DNA of 64,000 nucleotides from Pokkaliibacter sp. MBI-7 (GCF_029846635.1 NZ_JARVTG010000001.1:2108501-2172500); one strand, 5' to 3'. Shown: positions 8,733-17,421, counted from the first letter of the stretch. Notes: generated from the sequence alone by a model not told the origin. A program made the numbers and translations.

Positions 8733-9374
8733 ATGGTCAGGCTTGTGGCAGTTCCTACCGTTATTCTGAGCGGGATGCTGGCATTCTGCAGCACGCAGGC
8801 CAGGGCACTGCCCCTGCCCAATCCCAGCGCCGAGTTCAGTGGTCTGGCACAAATCAGTCAGGGCAAGGGCTACTACTACATCAAGGTCTACGCCAGCCGT
8901 GACCGGCTGCGGCTGGAACTGCCGCCACTGGGCGACAGTCAGGGCCAAGGCACGGTGATGATCCTCAACTTTGCCAGCACGCAGGGCTGGATATTCTCCG
9001 TCGGCCCCAGTCTGAGCAAGGAGGAAATGAAAACCACGCCGCTTGATCTCACCATGGCACAAAGCCTCATTCCACCGGTTCTGATCAACAGCGGTCAGCT
9101 CGAAGGCAACAGCAGTAACACCCGCATGGTCGCAGGTGAACCCTGTATCAACTGGCAGCTCACCACTGCCAACCGCCAGCCTGTCACCACACCCATCAAT
9201 GCCTGCCTGAGCTACGACGGTGCGGTGATGCGCAATCGCATCGGTGCCAATGTGGTCTACGAAATGATCCGCTTTCAGCGCGGTGAACAACCAGACAGTC
9301 TGTTTACGCTGCCAAGCGGCTATGAGATGGATGCGGAGCGCAAGAATCTGGACAGCTTCCGCGGCCAGCGTTGA
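8733..9374 (+). CDS. Exported protein of unknown function
   Basis: I do not recognise this 213-residue protein. The ATG at 8733 follows GGGAAG at reasonable spacing; a TTG further upstream (8694) is possible but weaker. The N-terminus has a hydrophobic stretch, VRLVAVPTVILSGMLAF, followed by a likely cleavage region near STQARA, so it is probably exported to the periplasm. The mature part is predicted by eye to be beta-rich with few charged blocks. Two cysteines (GEPCINWQL and NACLSYDG) could form a disulfide. It resembles no enzyme family I can name. It follows the RNase Z-like gene on the same strand by 66 bases. Confidence 0.7.
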   Translation: MVRLVAVPTVILSGMLAFCSTQARALPLPNPSAEFSGLAQISQGKGYYYIKVYASRDRLRLELPPLGDSQGQGTVMILNFASTQGWIFSVGPSLSKEEMKTTPLDLTMAQSLIPPVLINSGQLEGNSSNTRMVAGEPCINWQLTTANRQPVTTPINACLSYDGAVMRNRIGANVVYEMIRFQRGEQPDSLFTLPSGYEMDAERKNLDSFRGQR

Positions 9375-9455
9375 CAGCCTCGCCTCAAATAACGCGTCTT
9401 AACAACGTTTAACAGCCTTATCAGTCGGTTACGCCTCGCTGTTGCGCTATCCTGC

Positions 9456-10130
9456 ATGCAGTACCATCAGCCTATTCCTGGTCTACTGAGTCACGGCATG
9501 GACAGCATTCACTCTTCTTCAGCCCATCGCACCTCATCATTGCTAATGTTACTGGCCAGCACCCATCAGGGTGAGCGCCTGAGTCTGGCAGAGCTATGCA
9601 GCGGCCTTGGCAACCGCTCCTTCGGCTTACTGCTCCTGCTGTTTGCCCTGCCCAATTGCATTCCCCTCGGTATTCCCGGGTTGTCGACCCTGACCGGTAT
9701 CCCGCTGGCACTGATTACCGTGCAACTGCTGCTGGCCTACCCAGCTCCGGTGCTGCCCGGCTGGCTCAGCCGCCGCTCTCTCAGCAATCGCGACTTCCAG
9801 CGTCTGTGCCGCACTACCTGTCCCTGGCTGGCACGCATCGAGCGTCTGACACGTCCGCGTTGGTTAGCCTTGACCTGCAGACAGGCGGAGCGCTGGCTGG
9901 GGTTACTGAGCCTGATCCTGGCAGTCGTGCTGATTCTGCCGATCCCCTTCGGCAACGTGCCACCGGCCTGGGCACTGGTACTGCTGGCACTGGCGATGAT
10001 TGAGCGTGATGGCCTGCTACTGCTGCTGGGCATTGCCCTCAGTGCTGCCAGTCTGTTCTGGGTCTATGGATTGCTGTGGGCCATGGTGGAATCTGCGCTT
10101 TATATGTTCAATCACTGGTGGCAGTCATGA
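9456..10130 (+). CDS. ExoD-family membrane protein
   Basis: This 224-residue integral membrane protein matches the exopolysaccharide synthesis ExoD family. The signs are an N-terminal cytoplasmic region with GERLSLAELCSGLGNRSFG, then hydrophobic blocks with the pattern LLFALPNCIPLGIPGLSTL, and later PIPFGNVPPAWALVLLALAM. The Pro-rich turns and the two-block layout are characteristic. The biochemical function of ExoD is not established; in rhizobia it affects exopolysaccharide and alkaline tolerance. The start is uncertain: ATG at 9456 or at 9498, neither with a strong ribosome-binding site. No polysaccharide genes are nearby. Confidence 0.78.
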   Translation: MQYHQPIPGLLSHGMDSIHSSSAHRTSSLLMLLASTHQGERLSLAELCSGLGNRSFGLLLLLFALPNCIPLGIPGLSTLTGIPLALITVQLLLAYPAPVLPGWLSRRSLSNRDFQRLCRTTCPWLARIERLTRPRWLALTCRQAERWLGLLSLILAVVLILPIPFGNVPPAWALVLLALAMIERDGLLLLLGIALSAASLFWVYGLLWAMVESALYMFNHWWQS

Positions 10131-10252
10131 ACATCCCTGAGCTGCATCAAGGTCATCACACACACAAAGACTACATTAGGCTTTTCTAAATTAAATTCCG
10201 ACAGTGTACGTGCAATGTTGTACCCACCTTCATACCGACACAGGAGATGAAC

Positions 10253-10603
10253 ATGGCCAAGAGCTACAAAGAGATCAATCAGGACCAGCGCCAGTACAGC
10301 AGCCAGCTGCGGCAGGCCAGCACCGATACCATGACGGCGTTTGCCAATCTGTATAAGGCATCGCTGGCAGAAGGTGCGCTGTCACGTAAATACAAGGAGC
10401 TGATTGCGCTGGGGATCGGCATCGCCGCCCGCTGTGACGGCTGTATTGGTGATCATGTGGCGGGAGCGCTGAAGGCAGGCGCCAGCCGTGAAGAGCTGGT
10501 AGAGACCATCAATGTGGCCATCATGATGGGCGGCGGCCCTTCGGTGATTTATGGCAGCCATGCGTTATCAGCCGTCGATGAACTGTCAGCCAGATCCGAC
10601 TGA
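10253..10603 (+). CDS. Carboxymuconolactone decarboxylase / AhpD-like protein
   Basis: This 116-residue protein is of the carboxymuconolactone decarboxylase family. The conserved AhpD-type core is present: KYKELIALGIGIAARCDGCI, followed by DHVAGALKAGASREEL. The CDGC pair plus the nearby His form the redox-active thiol site seen in AhpD and related alkylhydroperoxidase proteins. The start at 10253 is preferred over ATG 10247 because CAGGAG ends immediately before 10247, leaving too little space for the earlier start. The likely role is a small peroxidase or disulfide reductase; a ring-cleavage decarboxylase is less likely because no aromatic catabolism genes are near. Confidence 0.86.
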   Translation: MAKSYKEINQDQRQYSSQLRQASTDTMTAFANLYKASLAEGALSRKYKELIALGIGIAARCDGCIGDHVAGALKAGASREELVETINVAIMMGGGPSVIYGSHALSAVDELSARSD

Positions 10604-10635
10604 CCGTTCATCAACGATCGCTCGAAGCGGAACTG

Positions 10636-11493
10636 CTACTCTATGCGCATTCGCAGAAAGCGGGCAAAGCGCGGCACCCCGGTCTTGGTGGTGCCGTCGT
10701 AGCGATAGGTAATCTGGCTGCCCAGCGGTGGCGGCTCCCGGCGCTCGGCATCACTCAGGCCACTGCCCAGCCGAAACTCCAGCCCCGCCTGATTACGTAC
10801 CAGCAGGGCACCGACCATGCCAGTGTATTTACCCTTGCCGGGGATGTAGCCAATCACTTCGGCTTCCGCATCCTGATGGCGTTTGTACTTGAGCAGATCA
10901 TCGCTGCGGCTGGCGTGATACAGCGACTCACCGCGTTTTAGCATCAGCCCTTCACCGCCCTCACGTTCGACGTTGGCGAGCCAGGTGTGCAACTCTTCCA
11001 GATTATTGACCCGCTGCTGCTCCACATGCTGTACCCAGGGCTGATTGATGGCCTTGATCACCTCAGACAGTTGCTGATCACGGCGGTTGAAGTCGCCCGG
11101 CCAGGCTGGCAGGTCATAGACCATGAAATGCACCTTGCGCCAGGCACTATCATCGGCCTGCAGCTGGCGCACCGTACCTGACAGAGCAGCAAACTGGCCA
11201 CGCCCCATCCACAACTCCCCGTCCAGCGGCTGTTGCGGCCACCCGGCGGTAAACCAGGACGGTGGCTCAATAGCATTGCCACTGCGGCTCAGCAGGCGCT
11301 TGCCATCCCAATAGGCGCGCACACCATCGAGTTTTTCACTGATCCAGTAATTGGCCAGCACGGTATGAGGGCTGAAACTGTTGGCCAGCATCAGCGGTGG
11401 AGTATCGGCGGCCAGCAACAGGCGTGGTGATGCCGACAGTGATAGCCCGGCCAGGGTCAGCGCCCCCCAGGTTCGTAGTGATAAAGCAGACAT
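10636..11493 (-). CDS. ligE: Periplasmic ATP-dependent DNA ligase (LigE type)
   Basis: This 285-residue minimal ATP-dependent DNA ligase carries an export signal. The signal peptide (about residues 1-29) has a hydrophobic core WGALTLAGLSLSAS ending at LLLAA. The nucleotidyltransferase motif EKLDGVRAYWDG places the adenylated lysine near residue 54. Further motifs are LDGELWMGRG, GGEGLMLKRG and LLKYKRHQDAEAEVIGY, then an OB-fold C-terminus. Exported bacterial ligases of this Lig E group are thought to act on extracellular or incoming DNA. The start at 11493 follows AAGGAGGACATC, an excellent ribosome-binding site. It lies downstream of rpoH, separated by a strong hairpin, and is probably transcribed separately. 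Confidence 0.9.
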   Translation of the reverse strand: MSALSLRTWGALTLAGLSLSASPRLLLAADTPPLMLANSFSPHTVLANYWISEKLDGVRAYWDGKRLLSRSGNAIEPPSWFTAGWPQQPLDGELWMGRGQFAALSGTVRQLQADDSAWRKVHFMVYDLPAWPGDFNRRDQQLSEVIKAINQPWVQHVEQQRVNNLEELHTWLANVEREGGEGLMLKRGESLYHASRSDDLLKYKRHQDAEAEVIGYIPGKGKYTGMVGALLVRNQAGLEFRLGSGLSDAERREPPPLGSQITYRYDGTTKTGVPRFARFLRMRIE

Positions 11494-11550
11494 GATGTCC
11501 TCCTTGATCCTTCTTGGTCCCTGCATTTCCCTGCTCAGGGCCCAGAAACA

Positions 11551-11577
11551 AGTCACCCCGCACAGGGCGGGGTGACT
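11551..11577 (-). terminator. Hairpin terminator between rpoH and ligE
   Basis: A perfect 11-bp stem, AGTCACCCCGC / GCGGGGTGACT, has a 5-base loop and lies 20 bases past the rpoH stop codon. The following bases on the minus strand (TGTTTC) are only weakly U-rich, so termination may be partial. Confidence 0.75.
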
Positions 11578-11597
11578 CAGGTATTAGCGCTGGCCCG

Positions 11598-12464
11598 TCA
11601 GGCGGCCATCACACTTTCCATGGAAGTGCGCAGTTTCTTCATTGCGCTCTTCTCCAGCTGGCGAATACGCTCGGCAGATACGCCGTACTCGGCGGCCAGC
11701 TCATGCAACGTCGACTTGTCTTCAGACAGCCAGCGCTTGTAAAGAATATCGCGGCTGCGCTCGTCCAGCATTTCCAGTGCACGGTCCAGACCTTCGTTGG
11801 CGTGCTCTTCCCAGTCACTTTCTTCCAGCTGGCGAGCCGGATCGGCGCGCTTGTCTTCCAGAAAGTAAGCTGGCGCCTGATAGGCCTTGTCATCGTCGTC
11901 GTCATTACCGGCATCGAACGCCATGTCCTGCGCGGTCAGACGGCCTTCCATCTCGCGCACCACCTGAGGATCAACGCCCAGGCTGTCAGCGACGGAATGC
12001 ACTTCATCGTTGGTAAACCAGGCCAGCTTTTTCTTGGCGCTGCGCAGGTTGAAGAACATCTTGCGCTGAGCCTTGGTGGTGGCCACTTTGACGATACGCC
12101 AGTTGCGCAGGATGAACTCGTGCATTTCGGCCTTGATCCAGTGCACGGCAAAGGACACCAGACGCACACCCACGCTGGGGTCAAAACGGCGCACCGCTTT
12201 CATCAGACCGATGTTGCCTTCCTGAATCAGGTCAGCCTGATTGAGGCCATAACCGGAATAGCTTTTGGCGATATGAACAACAAAGCGCAGGTGCGCCAGT
12301 ACCATCCGCTGAGCAGAAGCCAGATCGTTCTCATAGAACAGTTTCTCGGCCAGCTGCTTTTCTTCGTCAGCGGTCAACATCGGAATCGCGTTGACAGCCT
12401 GGATGTAGCCCTCGAGGTTGCGACCCGGGGACATGATCTCAACAGGCAGAAGACTACGACTCAT
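11598..12464 (-). CDS. rpoH: RNA polymerase heat-shock sigma factor RpoH (sigma-32)
   Basis: This 288-residue group 3 sigma factor directs transcription of heat-shock genes. Region 2 contains AHLRFVVHIAKSYSGYGL, NQADLIQEGNIGLMKAVRRF and the VRLVSFAVHWIKAEMHEFI stretch. The RpoH box is visible as the QRKMFFNLRSAKK region near residue 130. Region 4 ends with the helix-turn-helix TLHELAAEYGVSAERIRQLE. The length matches the family (about 284). The start has a good AGAGGTG site. The gene follows ftsYEX, the classical gammaproteobacterial order. It has its own 332-base upstream region, so it probably has independent promoters as in Escherichia coli. Confidence 0.97.
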   Translation of the reverse strand: MSRSLLPVEIMSPGRNLEGYIQAVNAIPMLTADEEKQLAEKLFYENDLASAQRMVLAHLRFVVHIAKSYSGYGLNQADLIQEGNIGLMKAVRRFDPSVGVRLVSFAVHWIKAEMHEFILRNWRIVKVATTKAQRKMFFNLRSAKKKLAWFTNDEVHSVADSLGVDPQVVREMEGRLTAQDMAFDAGNDDDDDKAYQAPAYFLEDKRADPARQLEESDWEEHANEGLDRALEMLDERSRDILYKRWLSEDKSTLHELAAEYGVSAERIRQLEKSAMKKLRTSMESVMAA

Positions 12465-12796
12465 GGATTCACCTCTAACTCAAATTTCAACCCAGATCAG
12501 GCATTGCTGTCATTTAGACACAGGCATTGCCTGTTGGTTCCTTACCTTTTACCCGGCCATTTCGGTGGCCCGGGGACAGCGGAACACACTTTTAACGCAT
12601 CCTTCAGACGTTGACAAGCCCCTGTCAGCCGCGGAGATCGATGTCATCGACCCGCCTTGCATCTACGTCAAAGCATGTTGGTCAACTGACGCAGGAAAGA
12701 CGCAAAGGCCAGACGAAAATCTGAATAGCGTTCAGTCTAATCGCCTGCCCTGCAAGTGAGCGTCTCCATGGATAACAAGTTGTTTCAGGCTGCCGG
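12465..12796 (-). promoter_or_regulatory. rpoH upstream region with candidate promoter
   Basis: This 332-base gap between ftsX and rpoH includes, on the minus strand, TTGTCA (12612-12617) and TTAAAA (12590-12595) with a 16-base spacer. That is a reasonable sigma-70 promoter about 126 bases before rpoH. Several promoters are usual for this gene; I can support only this one by eye. Confidence 0.4.
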
Positions 12797-13807
12797 TCAC
12801 GTCGGCTGAATGGCCGTCAGATGACGCCCGACGGCCAGCCATGCGCCCAGAATACCAAGCAATACCGCACCGCTGATCAGAATCAGGGTGGCCTCGGCAT
12901 CCAGCCCTGCCAGGACAAAGGAGCTCTGATACAGTGAGCCAAGTGCGGTCACCGGCTGTTCCAGCCAGAACAGCGCCATACTGACCAGCCCCCAGGCTAA
13001 CAGGCCACCATACAGACCAAACCACAGGCCGGTATAAAGGAAGGGACGACGCACGTAGGCATCGGTACCGCCGACCAGCTTGATCACTACAATTTCTTCG
13101 CGGCGGCTTTCGATGGCCAGCCGAATGGTATTACCCACGACCAGCAGCACCGCTACGCCAAACAAGCCCGACAGGGCAACGACGACCCGCTTGGCGATAT
13201 CCAGAATGGCATGCAGCCGCTGCACCCACTGCAGATCCAGCTCGGCTTGCTCTACTTCCGGCAGCGCCTGCAGTTTGCTCAGTTGTTGCTGCGCTTCGAG
13301 CGGCCCGAGCTGACGGCTGGGCTCCAGCACGATGGCAGCAGGGAGCGGATTCTCGTCCAGCCCGGCCAGCACATCCTTCAGCCCTGACAACGCCTGAAAC
13401 TCTTTCAGTGCCTGTTCCTTGGAGATGTAGCGCACATCATGCCAGGTGGCATCACGACTGAGTTCAAACGCCAGTGACTCGCCTTCGGCTTCTTCGACGC
13501 TGTCTTTGAGATAGACGGAAATACGGGTCGACTGCCCGACTTCACCACTCAGCTGGCTGACATTGTTCAGCACCACATACAGCAAGGCAGGCAGCGCCAG
13601 GGCAATGGCAATAACCAGCAGGGTCATCATGCTGGCAAAGGGTTGACGCAGCAGCTTGCCGAGGCTGATCCCCGCTTCCTGGCGATGATGCCGCCCCCAG
13701 GCGCGCAAGCGGTCAAGCCAGTGCACACGATGGGATACCGCACCAGCAGTAGCACGGCGGGTGTCAGCAGTCGGGCGCTGACGTTGGCGTGTCTCAGAGT
13801 TGCGCAT
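12797..13807 (-). CDS. ftsX: Cell division protein FtsX
   Basis: This 336-residue inner-membrane partner of FtsE couples septal peptidoglycan hydrolysis to division. A long basic cytoplasmic N-terminus precedes the first membrane segment (MTLLVIAIALALPALLYVVL, near residue 62). A periplasmic domain of about 100 residues with ISVYLKDSVEEAE follows. Three more membrane segments appear in the C-terminal half, including LFGVAVLLVVGNTIRLAIE, with the signature SRREEIVVIKLVGGTDAYVR. This is the FtsX/MacB-like permease layout. The gene overlaps the end of ftsE by 14 bases, so the two are translated together. Confidence 0.95.
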   Translation of the reverse strand: MRNSETRQRQRPTADTRRATAGAVSHRVHWLDRLRAWGRHHRQEAGISLGKLLRQPFASMMTLLVIAIALALPALLYVVLNNVSQLSGEVGQSTRISVYLKDSVEEAEGESLAFELSRDATWHDVRYISKEQALKEFQALSGLKDVLAGLDENPLPAAIVLEPSRQLGPLEAQQQLSKLQALPEVEQAELDLQWVQRLHAILDIAKRVVVALSGLFGVAVLLVVGNTIRLAIESRREEIVVIKLVGGTDAYVRRPFLYTGLWFGLYGGLLAWGLVSMALFWLEQPVTALGSLYQSSFVLAGLDAEATLILISGAVLLGILGAWLAVGRHLTAIQPT

Positions 13808-14459
13808 CCTGACTCACTCTTCCGTTCTGCAGGGTCAGCACCCGGTGATGCATACGGGCAATCAGCCGGAGGTCATGGCTGGCAATCAGCATGGTGACGC
13901 CGACCTGGTTGAACTGCTCGAACAGCCGCATGATTTCCGCCGATAATTCCGGGTCCAGGTTACCGGTCGGCTCATCGGCGAGAATCACTGCAGGTTTATT
14001 GACGATAGCGCGAGCAATACCCACACGCTGCTGCTCACCGCCGGAGAGGGCGATGGGATTGAGTTTTTCCTTGTTGAGCAGCCCCACCTTGTCCAGTGCC
14101 GCCCTTACCCGCCGGCCAATGTCATGCTGGTCATAGCCGCTGATATGCAGCGGCACCGCCACATTTTCAAAAACGCTGCGATCAAACAGCAGCTGGTGGT
14201 TCTGGAACACCACACCAATGCGCCGCCGCAGATAAGGAATCTGCGAAGCAGGCAAGTGGTTGAGGTTCTGCTCACCGATGAAGACCTGTCCGGCGGTGGG
14301 ACGCTCCATCAGCATGATCAGTTTCAGCAGCGTACTCTTACCAGCACCGGAGTGGCCGGTAAGAAAGGCCATCTCACCACGACGAATGGCAAAACTGACC
14401 GCCGACAGCGCCTGATGGCCTCCAGGATAGCGCTTGCTGACCTGATCAAATCGAATCAT
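13794..14459 (-). CDS. ftsE: Cell division ATP-binding protein FtsE
   Basis: This 221-residue ABC ATPase forms the FtsEX complex at the division site. The features are Walker A GHSGAGKST, a Q-loop in VVFQNHQLLFD, the LSGGEQQRVGIARAIV signature and Walker B VILADEPTGNLD, followed by an H-loop in LIASHD. It starts with the typical MIRFDQVSKRYPGG. The gene overlaps ftsY by 4 bases upstream and ftsX by 14 bases downstream, the standard compact ftsYEX operon. Confidence 0.96.
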   Translation of the reverse strand: MIRFDQVSKRYPGGHQALSAVSFAIRRGEMAFLTGHSGAGKSTLLKLIMLMERPTAGQVFIGEQNLNHLPASQIPYLRRRIGVVFQNHQLLFDRSVFENVAVPLHISGYDQHDIGRRVRAALDKVGLLNKEKLNPIALSGGEQQRVGIARAIVNKPAVILADEPTGNLDPELSAEIMRLFEQFNQVGVTMLIASHDLRLIARMHHRVLTLQNGRVSQDAQL

Positions 14460-15874
14460 GAGGCGGGTCGCTCGAACAGTGCATCGACAAATTCATTGGC
14501 CTGGAACGGACGCAGGTCATCAATGCCTTCACCCACACCGATATAGCGAATCGGCAGCTCAAACTGCTTGGCTATTGCGAAGATGATGCCGCCCTTGGCC
14601 GTGCCATCGAGCTTGGTCAGCGCGATACCACTGACGCCGACCGCTTCGCGGAAGGTCTTGGCCTGGGAAATGGCGTTCTGACCGGTGCCGGCATCCAGTA
14701 CCAGCATCACTTCATGGGGCGCTTCCGGGTCCAGTTTGCGCATCACACGCACTACCTTTTCCAGCTCAGTCATCAGATGCTGTTTGTTCTGCAGACGTCC
14801 GGCCGTGTCGGCAATCAGCACATCCATACCGCGCGCCCTGGCGGCCTGCAGGGCATCGAAGATCACCGCGGCACTGTCAGCACCGGAGTGCTGGGCGATG
14901 ACCGGCACGTGATTGCGTTCCCCCCATACCTGCAACTGCTCCACGGCCGCAGCACGGAAGGTATCCCCCGCCGCCAGCATGACCTTCTTGCCTTCGCTCT
15001 GGAACTTCTTCGCCAGCTTGCCAATGGTGGTGGTTTTACCCACGCCGTTGACACCCACCATCAGGATGACCATCGGCCGATGGCTGCTGTCGATGACCAG
15101 TGGCTGCTCAACACCCAGCAACAACTCGCGCAGCTCTTCCTTGAGTGCACCAAACAGTGCCTGCGGATCTTTCAGCTCTTTGCGGCTGACACGCTCGGTC
15201 AGACGCTTGATGATGCTCTGTGTCGCTTCCATCCCCACATCGGCCAGCAGCAGCTGGGTTTCCAGCTCCTCCAGCAGATCATCGTCAATCTGCTTAGCAC
15301 CGAGAAACAGCGACGCCAGACCTTCAGTCAGATTGGCCTTGGTCCGCGACAGGCCAGACTTGATGCGCTCGAAAAAGCCCAGTTTGGACTTCGGCTTCTC
15401 CTGCTCCACCATACGGGCAACAGGTTCGGGTTCGGGTTCGGGTTCGGGTTCGGGTTCGGGTTCGGGTTCGGGTTCGGGTTCGGGTTCGGGTTCGACAGCA
15501 ACCTGCACCACCGCCTCCGCAGGCTCTACCTCGACGGTCACGGCATGCACGGGTTGCGCTGCCACGCCCGGCTCAACCGCATCGAGCACCAGGGGAGCAG
15601 GCTCAGCGGCAGGGGCTGGCTCAATGCTGACTGTCGCAGGCTCCACCTGCTGAACCACGACCTCGACAATCTTCGGCTCTGCAACCTCTGGTTCTGCTAT
15701 TGCTGGCTCAGCAATGATGGCGGGGCTGGCTTCGCTTACCAGAGCAGGTTCAGCATCAGCCTGCGGTACCGGGCTTTGCTCTTGTTCGACGACCACTGCT
15801 TCGGCGTCGTTACGTTTTTCGGCCTCGTTACTCTTGCGGCTGCCGAACAGCGATTTTTTCAGTTTGTCCCACAT
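14456..15874 (-). CDS. ftsY: Signal recognition particle receptor FtsY
   Basis: This 472-residue SRP receptor GTPase docks SRP-ribosome complexes at the inner membrane. The C-terminal NG domain (about residues 170-472) has GVNGVGKTTTIGKLA (G1), the DTAGR motif, the TKLDG motif and the closing GVGEGIDDLRPF. The N-terminal A domain is long, acidic and Pro/Glu/Ala-rich. It contains a run of about a dozen Glu-Pro dipeptides encoded by a perfect hexamer repeat (15423-15494). A-domain length varies widely between species, so this is tolerated, but the repeat itself is unusual. It is the first gene of ftsYEX and is divergent from the M16-like gene. Confidence 0.96.
   Translation of the reverse strand: MWDKLKKSLFGSRKSNEAEKRNDAEAVVVEQEQSPVPQADAEPALVSEASPAIIAEPAIAEPEVAEPKIVEVVVQQVEPATVSIEPAPAAEPAPLVLDAVEPGVAAQPVHAVTVEVEPAEAVVQVAVEPEPEPEPEPEPEPEPEPEPEPEPVARMVEQEKPKSKLGFFERIKSGLSRTKANLTEGLASLFLGAKQIDDDLLEELETQLLLADVGMEATQSIIKRLTERVSRKELKDPQALFGALKEELRELLLGVEQPLVIDSSHRPMVILMVGVNGVGKTTTIGKLAKKFQSEGKKVMLAAGDTFRAAAVEQLQVWGERNHVPVIAQHSGADSAAVIFDALQAARARGMDVLIADTAGRLQNKQHLMTELEKVVRVMRKLDPEAPHEVMLVLDAGTGQNAISQAKTFREAVGVSGIALTKLDGTAKGGIIFAIAKQFELPIRYIGVGEGIDDLRPFQANEFVDALFERPAS
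15423..15494 (-). repeat. Perfect 12-copy hexanucleotide tandem repeat in ftsY
   Basis: Twelve uninterrupted copies of GGTTCG (plus strand) give 72 bases. Read in the ftsY sense strand they encode alternating Glu and Pro. Any gain or loss of a unit keeps the reading frame and changes the linker by two residues. Confidence 0.97.
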
Positions 15875-16119
15875 GAGTTTTTCAACTTACTCCAGATAGT
15901 TCTCGACATATGCAGTGACGCCAGGGGCACTCATACGTAGTGAAAAGACCGCATCACAACCTTGCACCTTCACGACAATACGCCTGACTGGCGCAGAAAA
16001 GGCTGACAGATCGGGTCAGATTGGGGCATATAGTAAAGGAGCCCTTGGCTGCTGTCACAAATCCGTGCAGAAGATGAACACGTCAGCATGCCCGTCATAA
16101 TGCCTGAGGTAACACGTTC

Positions 16120-17373
16120 ATGGCCGAAGCCTACCAGCCCCTGTTCAACCGTACCTATCTGAAAGTCATCCTGTGGGTTGTGGCCATCACCATCGTCCTG
16201 CTCAACTGGCATGAGCGTCAGCGCGTTGCTGCCCTGATTCCCTGGCAGTGGCAACAGGGCAGTACCGAAGTGCGGGCTCTGCATCATGACAACAAAGGCA
16301 GTGAGGTATGGATCCTGAGTTTTGCCCCCGGTGCCATAGCAGAAGCACAGGCGGGTACGGCCGCCCTTGCAGACACCATGCTGCAGGAGCGCTTGCCGGG
16401 AGGTGCCAGCCATTGGTTCCTCGACCGTCAGATAGCGTTTTCCACCCAGCTTACGCAGGAACACTGGCAGATCCAGCTGCAACTGCCGGATGACGAGGAT
16501 CACCGCCAGCAGGCCATCGCCGGGCTGCAACAACTCTTTAGCCCCGCAGCAGACGATCAGCAGCACACAGAACAGGCTCGTCTGCGCCTGCTGGCACAGG
16601 CCAACCTGCTGGCCAGCCACGGCGAAGCACTGGCCATACAGGGCAGCCTGATGGCGCTCTATCCGGACCACCCTGTCAGCCGTCCTTTGTATGGCAGCCG
16701 CGCCAGCCTGGCCACTGTCGATGCCTCAACGGTTGATCATTTTGTCAGCCAGTTCTGGCAAACAGCACCACAGCAACTGCTGCTGCTCGGCGATCTCGAC
16801 GAGTCTCAGGCGAAGCAACTGGCACAGCAACTGCTCGCCAAACTGCCGCAGCAGGCCAGGGCGACACAAGCCGCACCGACGCTGCCTTCAGCCCGCGCGG
16901 AGCCGCTGGCCCTGCAGCGGCCACAGCTGCGCCAGCAGGCAGCCATGGCCCTCCCCCTGCCAGAGGCGGATCCCTATCAGCGTACCTTGCTATTGTTGTG
17001 GCTAACGCAGCTGGGGCAGCAACACCAATTACAGGTCAGCCCCTGGCGCTCCAGTGAACAACCGGTGGTGCTGTTCAGCTGGGAAGGCGATCTGCAGGCA
17101 GCCCCACCACAATGGCAGCCACTGTTACAGCAGCAGCCTGACTCACAGCAGCTGGATACCCTGTTCAGGCAAGTGGCCACCGAGCGCAAAAATCTGGAGC
17201 AGGATCCACTGACTCTGGCACAATGGCTGACCCTGGCATGGCATCGCGGCCAACCCTTGAGCGTATTAAAGGTCTGGGACCAGCAACAGGCAGATGAGCC
17301 ACGTCAGGCATTCCTGCAACTGCTGACACAGCTGGCCAGGCAACCGCGCGGCGAAGCGACGGTGCATCCCTGA
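16120..17373 (+). CDS. M16 (insulinase-like) peptidase-family protein, apparently inactive
   Basis: This 417-residue protein starts with a single membrane anchor (YLKVILWVVAITIVLL, about residues 14-29), followed by a Gln-rich two-lobed region. The pattern ADTMLQERLPGGASHWF, YGSRASLATVDASTVDHFV and LLLLGDLDESQAKQLAQQLL resembles M16 zinc-protease lobes (the usual G-S-x-x-S/T-V and L-x-x-G-D-L-D patterns). The catalytic HxxEH motif is absent, so it should not be an active protease. In Pseudomonas, M16-family genes occupy the same spot between ftsY and rsmD, usually as a pair; here only one, non-catalytic, member is present. It is probably cotranscribed with rsmD, 48 bases downstream. Confidence 0.7.
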   Translation: MAEAYQPLFNRTYLKVILWVVAITIVLLNWHERQRVAALIPWQWQQGSTEVRALHHDNKGSEVWILSFAPGAIAEAQAGTAALADTMLQERLPGGASHWFLDRQIAFSTQLTQEHWQIQLQLPDDEDHRQQAIAGLQQLFSPAADDQQHTEQARLRLLAQANLLASHGEALAIQGSLMALYPDHPVSRPLYGSRASLATVDASTVDHFVSQFWQTAPQQLLLLGDLDESQAKQLAQQLLAKLPQQARATQAAPTLPSARAEPLALQRPQLRQQAAMALPLPEADPYQRTLLLLWLTQLGQQHQLQVSPWRSSEQPVVLFSWEGDLQAAPPQWQPLLQQQPDSQQLDTLFRQVATERKNLEQDPLTLAQWLTLAWHRGQPLSVLKVWDQQQADEPRQAFLQLLTQLARQPRGEATVHP

Positions 17374-17421
17374 AATGACCGCCCTGCCCTTTTCACCGAC
17401 TGACTGAGCATCTGATTTCCC

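Noticed and set aside
15423..15494. Telomere-like or CRISPR-like array
   Set aside because: The repeat is a short contiguous hexamer inside a coding gene, with no spacers and no terminus, so it is neither a telomere nor a CRISPR array.
14714..15940. Long plus-strand open frame opposite ftsY with a Gly-Phe repeat
   Set aside because: It is the antisense image of the ftsY coding sequence and its hexamer repeat; there is no ribosome-binding site or family resemblance.
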